Made by a program: the position numbers and the translations under genes. Positions 17,202-24,730 of a stretch of DNA of 28,030 nt are shown here, piece after piece. The notes under the pieces were generated by a model. That model had not been told where the DNA came from, ran no database searches, and worked only from the letters and a program-made list of their open reading frames with translations. This stretch comes from Chthonomonas sp. UBA2017 (GTDB lineage Bacteria > Armatimonadota > Fimbriimonadia > Fimbriimonadales > Fimbriimonadaceae): NCBI GenBank assembly GCA_002335425.1, contig DDCB01000039.1, forward strand, positions 1-28,030. The letters are read 5' to 3'. Each line of letters begins with the position of its first letter. Positions within the stretch are counted from its first letter, which is position 1.

Positions 17202-18200
17202 ATGCGAGAAGCACTGCTTTGGGGCGTTGGTGCGGCGACTCTGCTCGGGGTCGGGCTCGGCACCACTCAACTAAAGGAGGTGGTGCATCCTCCGGTCAAA
17301 CCCGCCGGATTGGACGCTCACGAGACTCATGCCAGCAGTTCGCTCCTGGGACAATTCCGAACAAGTGTTTCGAGTTGGCTCTGGCTAAGGACCGACTTGT
17401 ACCTGCACAACGGGGTCGAGATGCGCCACCTCACCCAGCAAGAGCTGGACCGAGGCAAGACGGGCGTCGGGTCTAGCGACAACCACGACGAGGCCCTCCA
17501 CAATGACGAGCTGATCGTGACTGTCATTCCCAGTCGAGAGCGCGACTTTCGCGGGTTCTTTGGCGATTTGGACCGAGCGACCAAAGCCTACAAGGACATG
17601 TCCAATCACGGGCACAACGACCCCAAAACCGCGTTGCCGCTCTTTCGGCTGATGACGTGGGTCGATCCGACGTTTGTTCCTGGCTGGACGACCGCCGCCG
17701 CCGTCATCATTCGCGACCGAACTGAGGAGGCCAACCAAAAAGCTCTGGGCCTGCTTCGTGAGGGCTTGGCCGCGAATCCGAACTCCGTGGGCATCCTGAG
17801 CGAGATCGGCTTTGTCCATGTCTCGCGTCGCAAGGACCTCCGCACTGCCGCCGCTTATTTCGAACAGGCACGACAAGCCGGACGAGCGGTGGTCGAGCGG
17901 CTTGACGACGAAGACCAAGAGGCTCTGCTCCATGGGTATCGCTGGCTCGGACTGATCTATCGCGATCTCGGACGAACGGATTCGATGCGCGAGGTTCTTC
18001 GCGAGGGAGTCCAGCTCTTCCCGGACGATCCTGTCCTCGTGCGACTCCTTAATCCGCCGCCTCAGGTCCTCTCAGAGCAAGGCCAAAAGGCGTGGCAAGA
18101 GGCGATTCAAGAGGAGCTCGAAGGGGCGCGGGCGGATGATCACGACCATCACGACCATCACCACGATCATGAAGATCATCATGATCACGACCACCCGTAA
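17202..18200 (+). CDS. Membrane-anchored TPR-like protein with His/Asp-rich C-terminal tail
   Basis: This 332-residue protein starts four bases after the permease stop and is the third gene of the ABC operon. Residues 1-25 form an N-terminal membrane anchor or uncleaved signal (LLWGVGAATLLGVGLGTT). The middle, ~150-285, is helical with tetratricopeptide-like units (ALGLLREGLAANPNSVGILS; AAAYFEQARQAG; MREVLREGVQLFPDDPVLV). His is common throughout (HETH, HNGVEMRH, NHDEALHND, NHGHND). The last 21 residues include 11 His plus mostly Asp, a pattern that binds Zn, Ni, Co or Cu in other proteins. This may mean the transporter handles a metal or metal complex, but that is inferred. I do not recognise a named family. 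Confidence 0.8.
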   Translation: MREALLWGVGAATLLGVGLGTTQLKEVVHPPVKPAGLDAHETHASSSLLGQFRTSVSSWLWLRTDLYLHNGVEMRHLTQQELDRGKTGVGSSDNHDEALHNDELIVTVIPSRERDFRGFFGDLDRATKAYKDMSNHGHNDPKTALPLFRLMTWVDPTFVPGWTTAAAVIIRDRTEEANQKALGLLREGLAANPNSVGILSEIGFVHVSRRKDLRTAAAYFEQARQAGRAVVERLDDEDQEALLHGYRWLGLIYRDLGRTDSMREVLREGVQLFPDDPVLVRLLNPPPQVLSEQGQKAWQEAIQEELEGARADDHDHHDHHHDHEDHHDHDHP

Positions 18201-18203
18201 GGT

Positions 18204-18239
18204 TCAAACGGCGCAGGAGAGTGCTCCTGCGCCGTTTGA
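18204..18239. terminator. Hairpin between convergent ABC operon and sugar dehydrogenase genes
   Basis: A perfect 16-bp stem (18204-18219 with 18224-18239) with a 4-base loop sits between the stops at 18200 (plus) and 18243 (minus). Neither strand has a T-run after the stem, so it may act as a weak bidirectional terminator or as a transcript-end stabiliser. Confidence 0.65.
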
Positions 18240-18242
18240 CTG

Positions 18243-19898
18243 TTAGTCGTCGCCGAGAATGCCGTTGTTAAAGGCCCAGATCGAGTAGTCGGCGTTGGTG
18301 ATCTCGCCGTCCTGGTCGAGGTCGCACAGCGGATCAAAGAGGGGATCTCCCGCCAACAGGCCGTTCTTGGCGGCCCAGATCGAGTAGTCGGCGTTGGTGA
18401 TCTCATTGTCACCATCGACGTCGCCATTGATGCAACTCAGGCTCACCCCGGAGACATCACCCGAGGCCAGCGTCACATCGACCGTGCGCCGGAGCCAGTT
18501 CTTGTGCTTGATGGAGAGCTTAAAAGCGCCGTTCGGCGCCGGCAGGCGGAAGGAGCCGTCCGCCGGCAAGCCGACATTCAACGAGTAAAGCGGGTTGTTG
18601 GCGGCATCGCGAAACTCGAAGAGGGCCCACTTCGGCGGCGAAAAACCGACGCCAACGCCTTCAAAGTTGACGGTCCCGCTCACCGCCCGCCAAGGGTTGG
18701 CGATCGCCATGCGCCGAACCAGGTTGTTCTGAATGCTCAGGTACAGAGGTTCGCCGTTCGGATCGGGCTCAATCGCGGCGATCCCGAACCCAAGGACCGG
18801 AGATGCCTCGGCGATCAAGGCCCCGGGAGTCATCGCTCCCGTGTCGCCGTTGATGTTCAGCGGCATGGACCAAACAGTCCCCGCCCCATAGTCGATAAAA
18901 AGGTAGCGCCCGTACCAGCTGGGGCCGAGGCGAACGCCACGGTAGACAAACCCACCTGTGACTGAGATCCCCACGCCGTGGTCGTATTCGTAGAACGGGA
19001 AGGTGTACGGACCCTCGAGGGGATTGAGGCCCGTGAACGAATTCGCTTCGTAGGTCCTCCAGCCGTAGTTTTGGCCGCCTGCCCCGGGGAGCTCGTAGTT
19101 CAGTTCCTCAAAGTCTAGCTGGCCGACATCGCCAACGACCAGGCCGTCAAATCCACCCCTCGAACGGGGATCAAAGGCAAACTTCCAAGGATTTCGCCAT
19201 CCCCATGACCAGATTTCGTCGAGCCCAGCGACTCCAACAAACGGGTTCGAAGCCGGAATTCCGTAGTTTTTATTAGGGTCAACCGGAAAATCGTCGGTAT
19301 CGACGTCAATCCGCAAAAACTTTCCTAACAGTTCGTTCAGATTCTGGGATCGATTGCCAGGGTCGTTCGAACTTCCTCCGTCGCCCATCCCGATATAAAG
19401 GTATCCATCCGGGCCAAACCGGAGTGTCCCCCCGTTGTGGTTGTTAAAGGGTTGGCTAATCGTGAGCACCGTTTGACCAGACCCAGCGACGGTGCTGTTT
19501 CCATCCGCAGCTGCAGTGTAGCGAGCGATCACGGTCGTTCCCGCTGAGTTCGTGTAGTTCACATAGAAGTAACGGTTGGTTTGATAGTTGGGGTGGAATG
19601 CGAGCCCCAGAAGGCCTTGCTCGCTGCCCGTACTGACCGGTGAGATTGTGAAAAACGGGGATGCTAACGGCTGGGAGACGCCCGCAGCGGTGACGTGCCG
19701 AATTCGCCCGACCGTCCCAGTTCGTTGTTCCACCACATAAACGCGCGTATCGCCCGGCGGGGTGGCGACGCTCACCGGACGGGAAAATCCCGTGCCGCTC
19801 GTGACGATGCTGGTGAAGCTCACGGTCTGTGCAGAGACCGTACAGGCCAAACAAACGAGGCCGAGAGAAGAAATGAAAGGCTTAGTGAGCAAATTCAT
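18243..19898 (-). CDS. Secreted PQQ-type sugar dehydrogenase (GSDH family) with dockerin-like tail
   Basis: The 551-residue protein has a signal peptide ending VSAQ, then a six-bladed glucose/sorbosone dehydrogenase domain to about residue 400: RPVSVATPPGD, EQGLLGLAFHPNY, then NNHNGGTLRFGPDGYLYIGM with the likely catalytic base His154, GDGGSSNDP, and WSWGWRNPWKFAFDP. Relatives oxidise aldose sugars with PQQ and calcium in the periplasm; the substrate here is unknown. A ~65-residue beta module (FEFRDAANNP ... WLRRTVDV) and two EF-hand loops (DVDGDNEITNAD and DLDQDGEITNAD) end the protein, matching the tail of the 7516 gene. GGAG precedes the ATG by four bases. The gene converges on the ABC operon. 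Confidence 0.92.
   Translation of the reverse strand: MNLLTKPFISSLGLVCLACTVSAQTVSFTSIVTSGTGFSRPVSVATPPGDTRVYVVEQRTGTVGRIRHVTAAGVSQPLASPFFTISPVSTGSEQGLLGLAFHPNYQTNRYFYVNYTNSAGTTVIARYTAAADGNSTVAGSGQTVLTISQPFNNHNGGTLRFGPDGYLYIGMGDGGSSNDPGNRSQNLNELLGKFLRIDVDTDDFPVDPNKNYGIPASNPFVGVAGLDEIWSWGWRNPWKFAFDPRSRGGFDGLVVGDVGQLDFEELNYELPGAGGQNYGWRTYEANSFTGLNPLEGPYTFPFYEYDHGVGISVTGGFVYRGVRLGPSWYGRYLFIDYGAGTVWSMPLNINGDTGAMTPGALIAEASPVLGFGIAAIEPDPNGEPLYLSIQNNLVRRMAIANPWRAVSGTVNFEGVGVGFSPPKWALFEFRDAANNPLYSLNVGLPADGSFRLPAPNGAFKLSIKHKNWLRRTVDVTLASGDVSGVSLSCINGDVDGDNEITNADYSIWAAKNGLLAGDPLFDPLCDLDQDGEITNADYSIWAFNNGILGDD
18273..18305 (-). repeat. 33-bp EF-hand coding repeat, copy 2
   Basis: Identical over 33 bp to 18372-18404 and offset by exactly 99 bp (33 codons) in the same gene; it encodes EITNADYSIWA in the second EF-hand loop. 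Confidence 0.8.
18372..18404 (-). repeat. 33-bp EF-hand coding repeat, copy 3
   Basis: Identical to 18273-18305; it encodes EITNADYSIWA of the first EF-hand loop of the sugar dehydrogenase tail. The 7516 gene carries a copy with two base differences. Confidence 0.8.
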
Positions 19899-19983
19899 AG
19901 GGCTCCGAAGAATCGAAAATGCGATCCAAATTTATTGTACGACAGGTTCAGCGATCTCGACTGTTAAAGTTGACAAGAGCCCG

Positions 19984-20382
19984 TTATTCTGCGGGGAGAA
20001 ACTCGATGCTGACCGAGTTGATGCAGTAACGCAGACCAGTCGGCGGGGGGCCGTCGTTGAAAACGTGGCCCAAATGGCCGCCACACTTTTTGCACACAAC
20101 CTCCGTCCGGATCATGCCGTGGCTGTGGTCTGCGATTTCTCCGATGCTCTCTCCGTTCGCTGGGGCATTGAAACTCGGCCAGCCACAGTGGGAATTAAAC
20201 TTAGTCCCCGACTCAAAGAGCGGCTCGCCACAGGCTGCGCAGACGTAGGTGCCCTCGGCAGAGTGGTCGTTGTATTCACCCGTAAAAGGGCGCTCGGTTC
20301 CCTTTTCTCGCAAGACGCGATACTGTTCGGGTGTCAATTGCTCTCGCCATTCGGCTTCAGATTTCTTGATGGGAAAGTCCAT
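19984..20382 (-). CDS. msrB: Peptide-methionine (R)-S-oxide reductase MsrB
   Basis: MsrB reduces methionine-R-sulfoxide in oxidised proteins, using thioredoxin. From the ATG at 20382 the product is 132 residues, the usual single-domain length. It has the zinc Cys pairs CAAC and CKKC, the HCGWPSF motif, GHLGHVFNDGP, and RYCINSVSIEF with the catalytic Cys. Upstream in-frame starts at 20424 and 20397 add residues not typical of the family and have poorer context. The 85-base gap to the divergent FAD oxidoreductase gene should hold both promoters. No signal peptide, so cytoplasmic. Confidence 0.96.
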   Translation of the reverse strand: MDFPIKKSEAEWREQLTPEQYRVLREKGTERPFTGEYNDHSAEGTYVCAACGEPLFESGTKFNSHCGWPSFNAPANGESIGEIADHSHGMIRTEVVCKKCGGHLGHVFNDGPPPTGLRYCINSVSIEFLPAE

Positions 20383-20467
20383 GGGTCTCTTTATCATACG
20401 CACCCCGGCCCGATGACCACGCATGGGGTGTCAGTTTTGCCTCGCGATTCGTCAAGATAGAGGCTCT

Positions 20468-21610
20468 ATGACTCGGCATCGAACGGATATCGCCATTTTG
20501 GGCGGGGGCATCATCGGATGGAGCTTGGCTTGGCATCTGAAGAAGTCGAAACCGGCGCTCGGCGTTTTGGTCATCGACCCCACCCCCGATCAGGCCAGCA
20601 TCTTGCGAGGGACCGGCGGAGCCCGATCTCAGTTCGCGACCGAGGTCAATATCCGCCTGAGCCTGAAATCGCTCGGCGCCCTCCGACGATTTTCCGAGGA
20701 GACTGGCTACGACATCGACTGGACTCCAAGCGGCTACCTGATGGTGTCGGCTCGGGAAGAGCGGCTCGACCTGCTGCGCCGCTACGCCGCCATGCAGAAC
20801 CGTCTAGGGGGACGAACCAAAGTTCTCGGCCCCGACGAGTTGGAGCCTTGGCAATCGGTCCTCCGCACCGACGACCTCGTGGGGGCGACCTTTTCGTCGT
20901 TGGACGGACTGTTTCATGGGCCGAAGCTCTTGGTCGGGCTCATGGAGTCGGCGATGAAAAGCGGGGTTCGAACGCTGAAGCGTTCGGTCACCGGCCTCGG
21001 GGAGGGCGGACTCGCGACCGACGACGGCGAAATTGCCTGCCGGGCGGCGGTCGTGGCGGCGGGTCATGGCTCGTGGGCGCTGGCCAAGCTCTTGGGCGTT
21101 CGTCTCAATCTGGTGAGCGAGCGACACCAGCTGTACCGGGTGGCCCCGGCAGATCGGCTTGGCATCGAGTGGCCCGAGTCGCTCCCGATGGTGGTCGACG
21201 CAGATACCTCATTTCATTTTCGCCGCCGCGACACCGAGCTTCTCCTGGGCTTCGACGATCCGGCGATCCGAGTCGAAGAGAAAGAGCCCCAGGCTCAACC
21301 TGAGTTCGACCCGTCGGGGATCGAGCGGATGTGCCAGGCCGCCGCAATTCGAAGTCCTCAGCTGAGCCTTCAACCCGACCAGGTCGAGGGGTGGGCTGGC
21401 TGGTACACCCGGACGCCCGACGGGGCTCCGATCGTGGATTGGGTGAAGCCGTCGATCTTGGCTCTCGTGGGGCTCGGAGGCCATGGCGGGATGCACAGTC
21501 TGGCGCTGGGCGAATGGGGAGCCAAGATGATCTTGGAGGGCCAGCCCGGTCCGGCCGAGTTTCGGTTCAAGCGAGGAAAATCGGCGGAAGAAGCTGAACT
21601 CAAACTGTAA
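20468..21610 (+). CDS. FAD-dependent amino-acid/sarcosine oxidase-like oxidoreductase (DAO family)
   Basis: The 380-residue enzyme has the Rossmann FAD motif DIAILGGGIIGWSLAW at 7-22 with G12-x-G14-x-x-G17, then VLVIDPTPDQASILRGTGGA with the acidic residue that binds the ribose, and ends with GGHGGMHSLALGEWGA, the second FAD-contact segment of D-amino-acid, glycine and sarcosine oxidases. Length fits the family. Substrate is not readable; enzymes of this type oxidise amines or hydroxy acids and pass electrons to oxygen or another acceptor. ATG 20468 with AGAGG four bases before it is preferred; the start at 20423 would prepend a Cys-containing segment that breaks the usual N-terminus. Confidence 0.9.
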   Translation: MTRHRTDIAILGGGIIGWSLAWHLKKSKPALGVLVIDPTPDQASILRGTGGARSQFATEVNIRLSLKSLGALRRFSEETGYDIDWTPSGYLMVSAREERLDLLRRYAAMQNRLGGRTKVLGPDELEPWQSVLRTDDLVGATFSSLDGLFHGPKLLVGLMESAMKSGVRTLKRSVTGLGEGGLATDDGEIACRAAVVAAGHGSWALAKLLGVRLNLVSERHQLYRVAPADRLGIEWPESLPMVVDADTSFHFRRRDTELLLGFDDPAIRVEEKEPQAQPEFDPSGIERMCQAAAIRSPQLSLQPDQVEGWAGWYTRTPDGAPIVDWVKPSILALVGLGGHGGMHSLALGEWGAKMILEGQPGPAEFRFKRGKSAEEAELKL

Positions 21611-21622
21611 AATTTCTTGAGA

Positions 21623-21646
21623 ATTTTATTGCATCTGCAACAAAAT
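21623..21646. promoter_or_regulatory. 24-bp near-perfect palindrome upstream of the YceI gene
   Basis: ATTTTATTGCA-TC-TGCAACAAAAT has one mismatch between the arms. It starts 12 bases after the upstream stop and ends about 50 bases before the ATG at 21696, where the promoter should be. It may be an operator. The two-base spacer and lack of a T-run argue against a terminator. Confidence 0.4.
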
Positions 21647-21695
21647 GAGGTCTCCCGGTGTTGAATGGGAAGTACCCTATGAGTAGGAGAAATAA

Positions 21696-22298
21696 ATGAT
21701 GACCATCCGATCCTTTTCGTTGTCCTTCGTCGCCCTCGGCCTGGCCGCCACCAGCCTGGCTCAGATGAAGACGTACACCATCGTCAATGACCCCAAGCAC
21801 AAGCTCGCCCAAGTGGAAAGCAAGACCGCAGTCGAAACGTTCACCGGAAAGTCCACCGCAATTACGGGAAGCTTTTCGTTCGACGCCGCCAAAAAGGTCG
21901 GCCGGGGCACGCTGCAGCTCCCAGTCGCGAGCATCGACACCGGCATCCCTCTCCGCAACGAGCATCTCCAAGACACCAATTGGCTGAACGCCGCGAAGAA
22001 CCCAAACATCCGGTTCGTTAGCCAAGGAACGCGCCACCTGAAGGGCGATGAGTATGAAGTGACCGGCAACTTCACGATGAACGGCGTCACCAAGCAGATC
22101 AAGACCAAGGCGATCGTGCGGCAACTCCCGGCGAGCGCGCAAACCCGCGAGCTCGGATTCAAGGGCGATGTCCTGCGGGTCGAAACGAGCTTCCCGATTA
22201 CGCTGAAGGACTTCAACGTGATCATCAAGGGGCAAGCCGTCGGAAAAGTCTCCGAAACAGTCAACGTCAAGATCAGTGTCTTTGCCCAAACCGGCTAA
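21696..22298 (+). CDS. YceI family periplasmic lipid-binding protein
   Basis: The 200-residue protein has a signal peptide (MMTIRSFSLSFVALGLAATS, ending LAQ) and a YceI lipocalin-like beta-barrel: VETFTGKSTAITGSFSFD, then TGIPLRNEHLQDTNWLNAAK, GNFTMNGVTK and a C-terminal FPITLKDFNVIIKGQAVGKV. Family members bind isoprenoid or polyprenyl lipids in the periplasm and are often linked to stress. AGGAG with seven bases before the ATG supports the start. The small membrane protein gene begins six bases after the stop, so both are likely one operon. Confidence 0.95.
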   Translation: MMTIRSFSLSFVALGLAATSLAQMKTYTIVNDPKHKLAQVESKTAVETFTGKSTAITGSFSFDAAKKVGRGTLQLPVASIDTGIPLRNEHLQDTNWLNAAKNPNIRFVSQGTRHLKGDEYEVTGNFTMNGVTKQIKTKAIVRQLPASAQTRELGFKGDVLRVETSFPITLKDFNVIIKGQAVGKVSETVNVKISVFAQTG

Positions 22299-22304
22299 GC
22301 CTTG

Positions 22305-22712
22305 ATGAAGGCCCTCACCATTCTGGCCTGGCTTCTAGCCGGGGGAGGTCTTCTGGGTCTGATCGGGTCCTGGGCGGTGCCTGCTTGGTATCGCCCCCAG
22401 GCCCAGCTGATCCAGCGCGTCCAGCTCAATGAGGCCGAATACAAGCTCTTCGGCACGCTGGGTGATTACGTGGGCTCGCCCCAAAAAATGATCATCTCAG
22501 ACCCGAAGGCGTTTCTCGAGGGCAAGACCGGTCCCAACGGCTCGAAACTAGTCTCCGAAGACTATCTGGTCCAAAACAAGATCTACCCTTTGCAACTTCA
22601 AACGATCGAGTTTTTCGCCGAGATGGTTCGCTATAGCTCCATCGGAGCGGTGCTGGTGGGCGCGCTCGGGATCGCTTGGCTGCGACGTCGACGACGTCTC
22701 TTGGTCGATTAG
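22305..22712 (+). CDS. Small membrane protein of unknown function, partner of the YceI gene
   Basis: From the ATG at 22305 the product has 135 residues. Residues 4-27 form a membrane segment (LTILAWLLAGGGLLGLIGSW), and residues ~112-127 a second one (SIGAVLVGALGIAWL) followed by RRRRRLLVD, so both ends are probably cytoplasmic and residues ~28-110 outside. The outer part has LNEAEYKLFGTLGDYVGSPQ and no known motif. A TTG three bases upstream is possible. Six bases after the YceI stop, so co-transcribed; a role in the same envelope process is plausible but unproven. Its stop overlaps that of the convergent E2 gene. Confidence 0.7.
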   Translation: MKALTILAWLLAGGGLLGLIGSWAVPAWYRPQAQLIQRVQLNEAEYKLFGTLGDYVGSPQKMIISDPKAFLEGKTGPNGSKLVSEDYLVQNKIYPLQLQTIEFFAEMVRYSSIGAVLVGALGIAWLRRRRRLLVD

Positions 22713-22722
22713 ACCAAGAGAC
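22696..22722. terminator. Shared convergent terminator hairpin containing both stop codons
   Basis: GTCTCTTGGTC (22696-22706) pairs perfectly with GACCAAGAGAC (22712-22722) around the loop GATTA. The plus stop TAG (22710-22712) and the minus stop TAA (22711-22709) overlap in it. No long T-run follows on either strand. Confidence 0.65.
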
Positions 22723-23944
22723 GGGTCGGGTTCTCAAGCAACTCGCGCACCGCGTTCACAAACTTCGCGCCCGTCGCTCCGTCCACCACGCGATGATCGA
22801 ACGAGGCGGTGATGTTCATCCGCCATCGAATCTCCAGTTCATCATCGGCACCGTCGACGGGAACCACTTTTCGCCGGGCTGAGCTGACCGCCAAAATCGC
22901 CCCGTTCGGCTCATTGATGATCGCAGCGAAGTTGTCGACGTCGAGCATTCCCATATTCGAAATGCTGAAGGTCGAGCCCGAGAGCTCGGCCATCGAAAGC
23001 TTGTTTTCGCGGGCGCGGGCCGCCAAGTCGCGGGTCCGGGTGGCGATTTCGCCGAGGCTCAGCGACTGAGCTTGATGGAGCACCGGAACCGTGAGGCCGT
23101 CTTCGACCGCAACCGCGATGCCGATATGAACGGCGCCAAACTCGACCAGCGTTTCGGCGTCGACAACACTCGCATTGACTCCCGGCATGGCCTGCAGGGC
23201 GACCACACAAGCCCGCACAATGAAATCGTTGACGCTGACTTTGCCCGCTTCTTCGGCGGCAAACTGATCTTTCAGCGCCAACAGCTTTTCGAGGTCGACC
23301 TCCCGGGTGACGTAAAAATGGGGCACCGTCTGCTTGCTGTGCTGAGTCCGCTGACCGGTGATCTGGCGGAGCTTATTGAGCTTGACCTTTCGGTCTTCGG
23401 CGGCAACCGCCGGACTCGTCGCTGGCCGAGCGGGAGCAACCGTCGAAGACGGCGAAGCTGAACGAACGTCGCGCTCGACAATCCGTCCCCCCGGCCCTGA
23501 GCCCACCACCGACGCGAGATCGACTCCGATTTGATGGGCGACCCGGCGAGCCAAAGGCGACGCCTTGATGCGGTCCGTGGGGCTTGGCGAGGCGGCTTTG
23601 GCCTCCACATTTGGGGCGGCTGAAGCGACGGCGGCGAGTTCGGGCTTGGCCTCGGCCGGGGTAGCTGAACTTGAGGAGCCGCTGCCCCATTGTGCGGGCA
23701 GGGATTCGCCGTCTTTGAGCACGGCGGCGATCGGCCTTCCGACCGGCACCGTTTCGCCTGGCGGGACCAGGATCCCCGAGAGGATTCCAGAGCCAGGGGC
23801 TTCGAGCTCCAAGGTGGCCTTGTCCGTTTGGATCGTCCCAATCACTTGGCCGGACTTGACTTTGGTGCCTTCGGCGACCAGCCATTCCAGGAGCGTGCCT
23901 TCTTCCATTCCGTCGCCCATCTTGGGCATGATCACTTCGGTCAT
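22709..23944 (-). CDS. Dihydrolipoamide acyltransferase (E2) of a 2-oxo acid dehydrogenase complex
   Basis: E2 carries acyl groups on a lipoyl arm from E1 to coenzyme A. From the ATG at 23944 the protein has 411 residues. A lipoyl domain at 1-76 holds TDKATLE with the modified Lys42; an Ala/Pro/Ser-rich linker follows; the peripheral subunit-binding domain reads ASPLARRVAHQIGVDLASVV; and the catalytic domain ends with SFDHRVVDG, His384 and Asp388 being the active-site pair. It is most like pyruvate dehydrogenase E2, but the substrate class is not certain. A TTG at 24004 would add 20 residues and is rejected. E1 and E3 genes are not adjacent; upstream sequence is non-coding, so the gene is transcribed alone. 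LipB at 12079 should help lipoylate it. Confidence 0.93.
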   Translation of the reverse strand: MTEVIMPKMGDGMEEGTLLEWLVAEGTKVKSGQVIGTIQTDKATLELEAPGSGILSGILVPPGETVPVGRPIAAVLKDGESLPAQWGSGSSSSATPAEAKPELAAVASAAPNVEAKAASPSPTDRIKASPLARRVAHQIGVDLASVVGSGPGGRIVERDVRSASPSSTVAPARPATSPAVAAEDRKVKLNKLRQITGQRTQHSKQTVPHFYVTREVDLEKLLALKDQFAAEEAGKVSVNDFIVRACVVALQAMPGVNASVVDAETLVEFGAVHIGIAVAVEDGLTVPVLHQAQSLSLGEIATRTRDLAARARENKLSMAELSGSTFSISNMGMLDVDNFAAIINEPNGAILAVSSARRKVVPVDGADDELEIRWRMNITASFDHRVVDGATGAKFVNAVRELLENPTRLLV

Positions 23945-24176
23945 ATCTGTTTTCTTAGGTCGTTCTTCGGGTTGTGCGGTGACGGCGTTGGCACCAGACG
24001 GCAATCTGAACTGGTGAAAGGGCTTCGGTGCCCGACTTCACCACCCAAGAATACCTGGCTGAACCTACCTGAACTCGGATCCTCTCTGAATTTCCAGCGC
24101 AAGGAGTCTCTTCCGCTTCTCCCCGGCTGAGCCTCCCGAAGGAGGATCGAGTTGTGGCGAAGGCTCTCGGCCCCTT
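23945..24176. other. Non-coding leader region of the E2 gene
   Basis: No supported gene lies here. On the minus strand CCTCC-TTCG-GGAGG (24145-24132) forms a hairpin with a canonical UUCG tetraloop about 190 bases before the E2 start. It could be part of a transcript leader or a leftover terminator. The rest shows nothing recognisable. Confidence 0.35.
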
Positions 24177-24569
24177 ATGCCCAAGGCCGCGGAAAATGGG
24201 ATCGGGAGCCCCCCACCTCAGCACCTCGACGGGGGATTCCTCGAAAGGACCACGAATCGACGCCTCGATAGGCAGGCGCTGGTCCCCGCGAATGAAGACC
24301 CCAGAGCCGGCATCGTTACGCTGACTTGGCGAATCCTGGGACTTGCCTCGCCTACGAGCGGTTCAGGTCGGGTGTTCGCTTTGGATGCTGATGCAAAAGC
24401 AAAGCGCGTGACGTTGCGCCTTGATGCCGGGTCTCGATTGACCTTCTCCACGGCCCTCACCCGCGAATCCCAAGCCCAGGCCTTGAAAAAAGCCAACACG
24501 ACCGAAATCGGAAGCCTTTCGGACGAACAACTCGAAACTGCCCTCACCGACATCTGGCAACCGTCCTGA
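24177..24569 (+). pseudogene. Unassigned ORF, possible decayed gene sharing its C-terminal end with a remnant at 26117
   Basis: This 130-codon frame starts at an ATG with no clear ribosome site. The first ~45 residues are irregular (Pro, Arg and Gln rich), while the later part has plausible protein character: GIVTLTWRILG, RVTLRLDAGSRLTFSTALTR and the end IGSLSDEQLETALTDIW. The C-terminal ~20 residues are encoded by the 60-bp direct repeat found again at 26117-26176. That ending resembles the last helix of MazF/PemK-type toxins (IGxLSxEQL), but the rest does not show the family's hallmark motifs, so this is a weak suggestion. It may be a real small gene or a decayed fragment. Confidence 0.3.
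24502..24560 (+). repeat. 60-bp direct repeat, copy 1
   Basis: The last 40 bases (24521-24560) are identical to 26137-26176; the preceding ~19 bases match with a one-base gap and a few substitutions. The two copies are in the same direction and flank the serine hydrolase gene. Confidence 0.85.
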
Positions 24570-24730
24570 TCAGTTCGGAAAGGAGTAACTTAGATCGCCA
24601 CAGAACCAGAACGAGAGTTCGGCCCTTCCAAGGAGTCGCCTCCGACAAGTCACGCAGCTTGTCAGTCGAATAGACGCCGCGCGGAGTGAAGCGATGGCTC
24701 AGAGAGACGTAGCCGAACGACGAAGTGGTC
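24561..24730. other. Spacer downstream of the serine hydrolase gene
   Basis: No gene is visible. GACAAG-TCACGCAG-CTTGTC near 24647-24666 is a short hairpin of unknown meaning, with no T-run after it. Confidence 0.3.

Noticed and set aside
18136..18198. His/Asp-codon repeat considered as a CRISPR or satellite
   Set aside because: It is an in-frame low-complexity tail of a TPR protein with irregular GAT/CAC/CAT order and no spacer structure.
23945..24176. tRNA or riboswitch in the E2 upstream region
   Set aside because: No cloverleaf or conserved riboswitch core could be drawn; only a single short UUCG hairpin is present.
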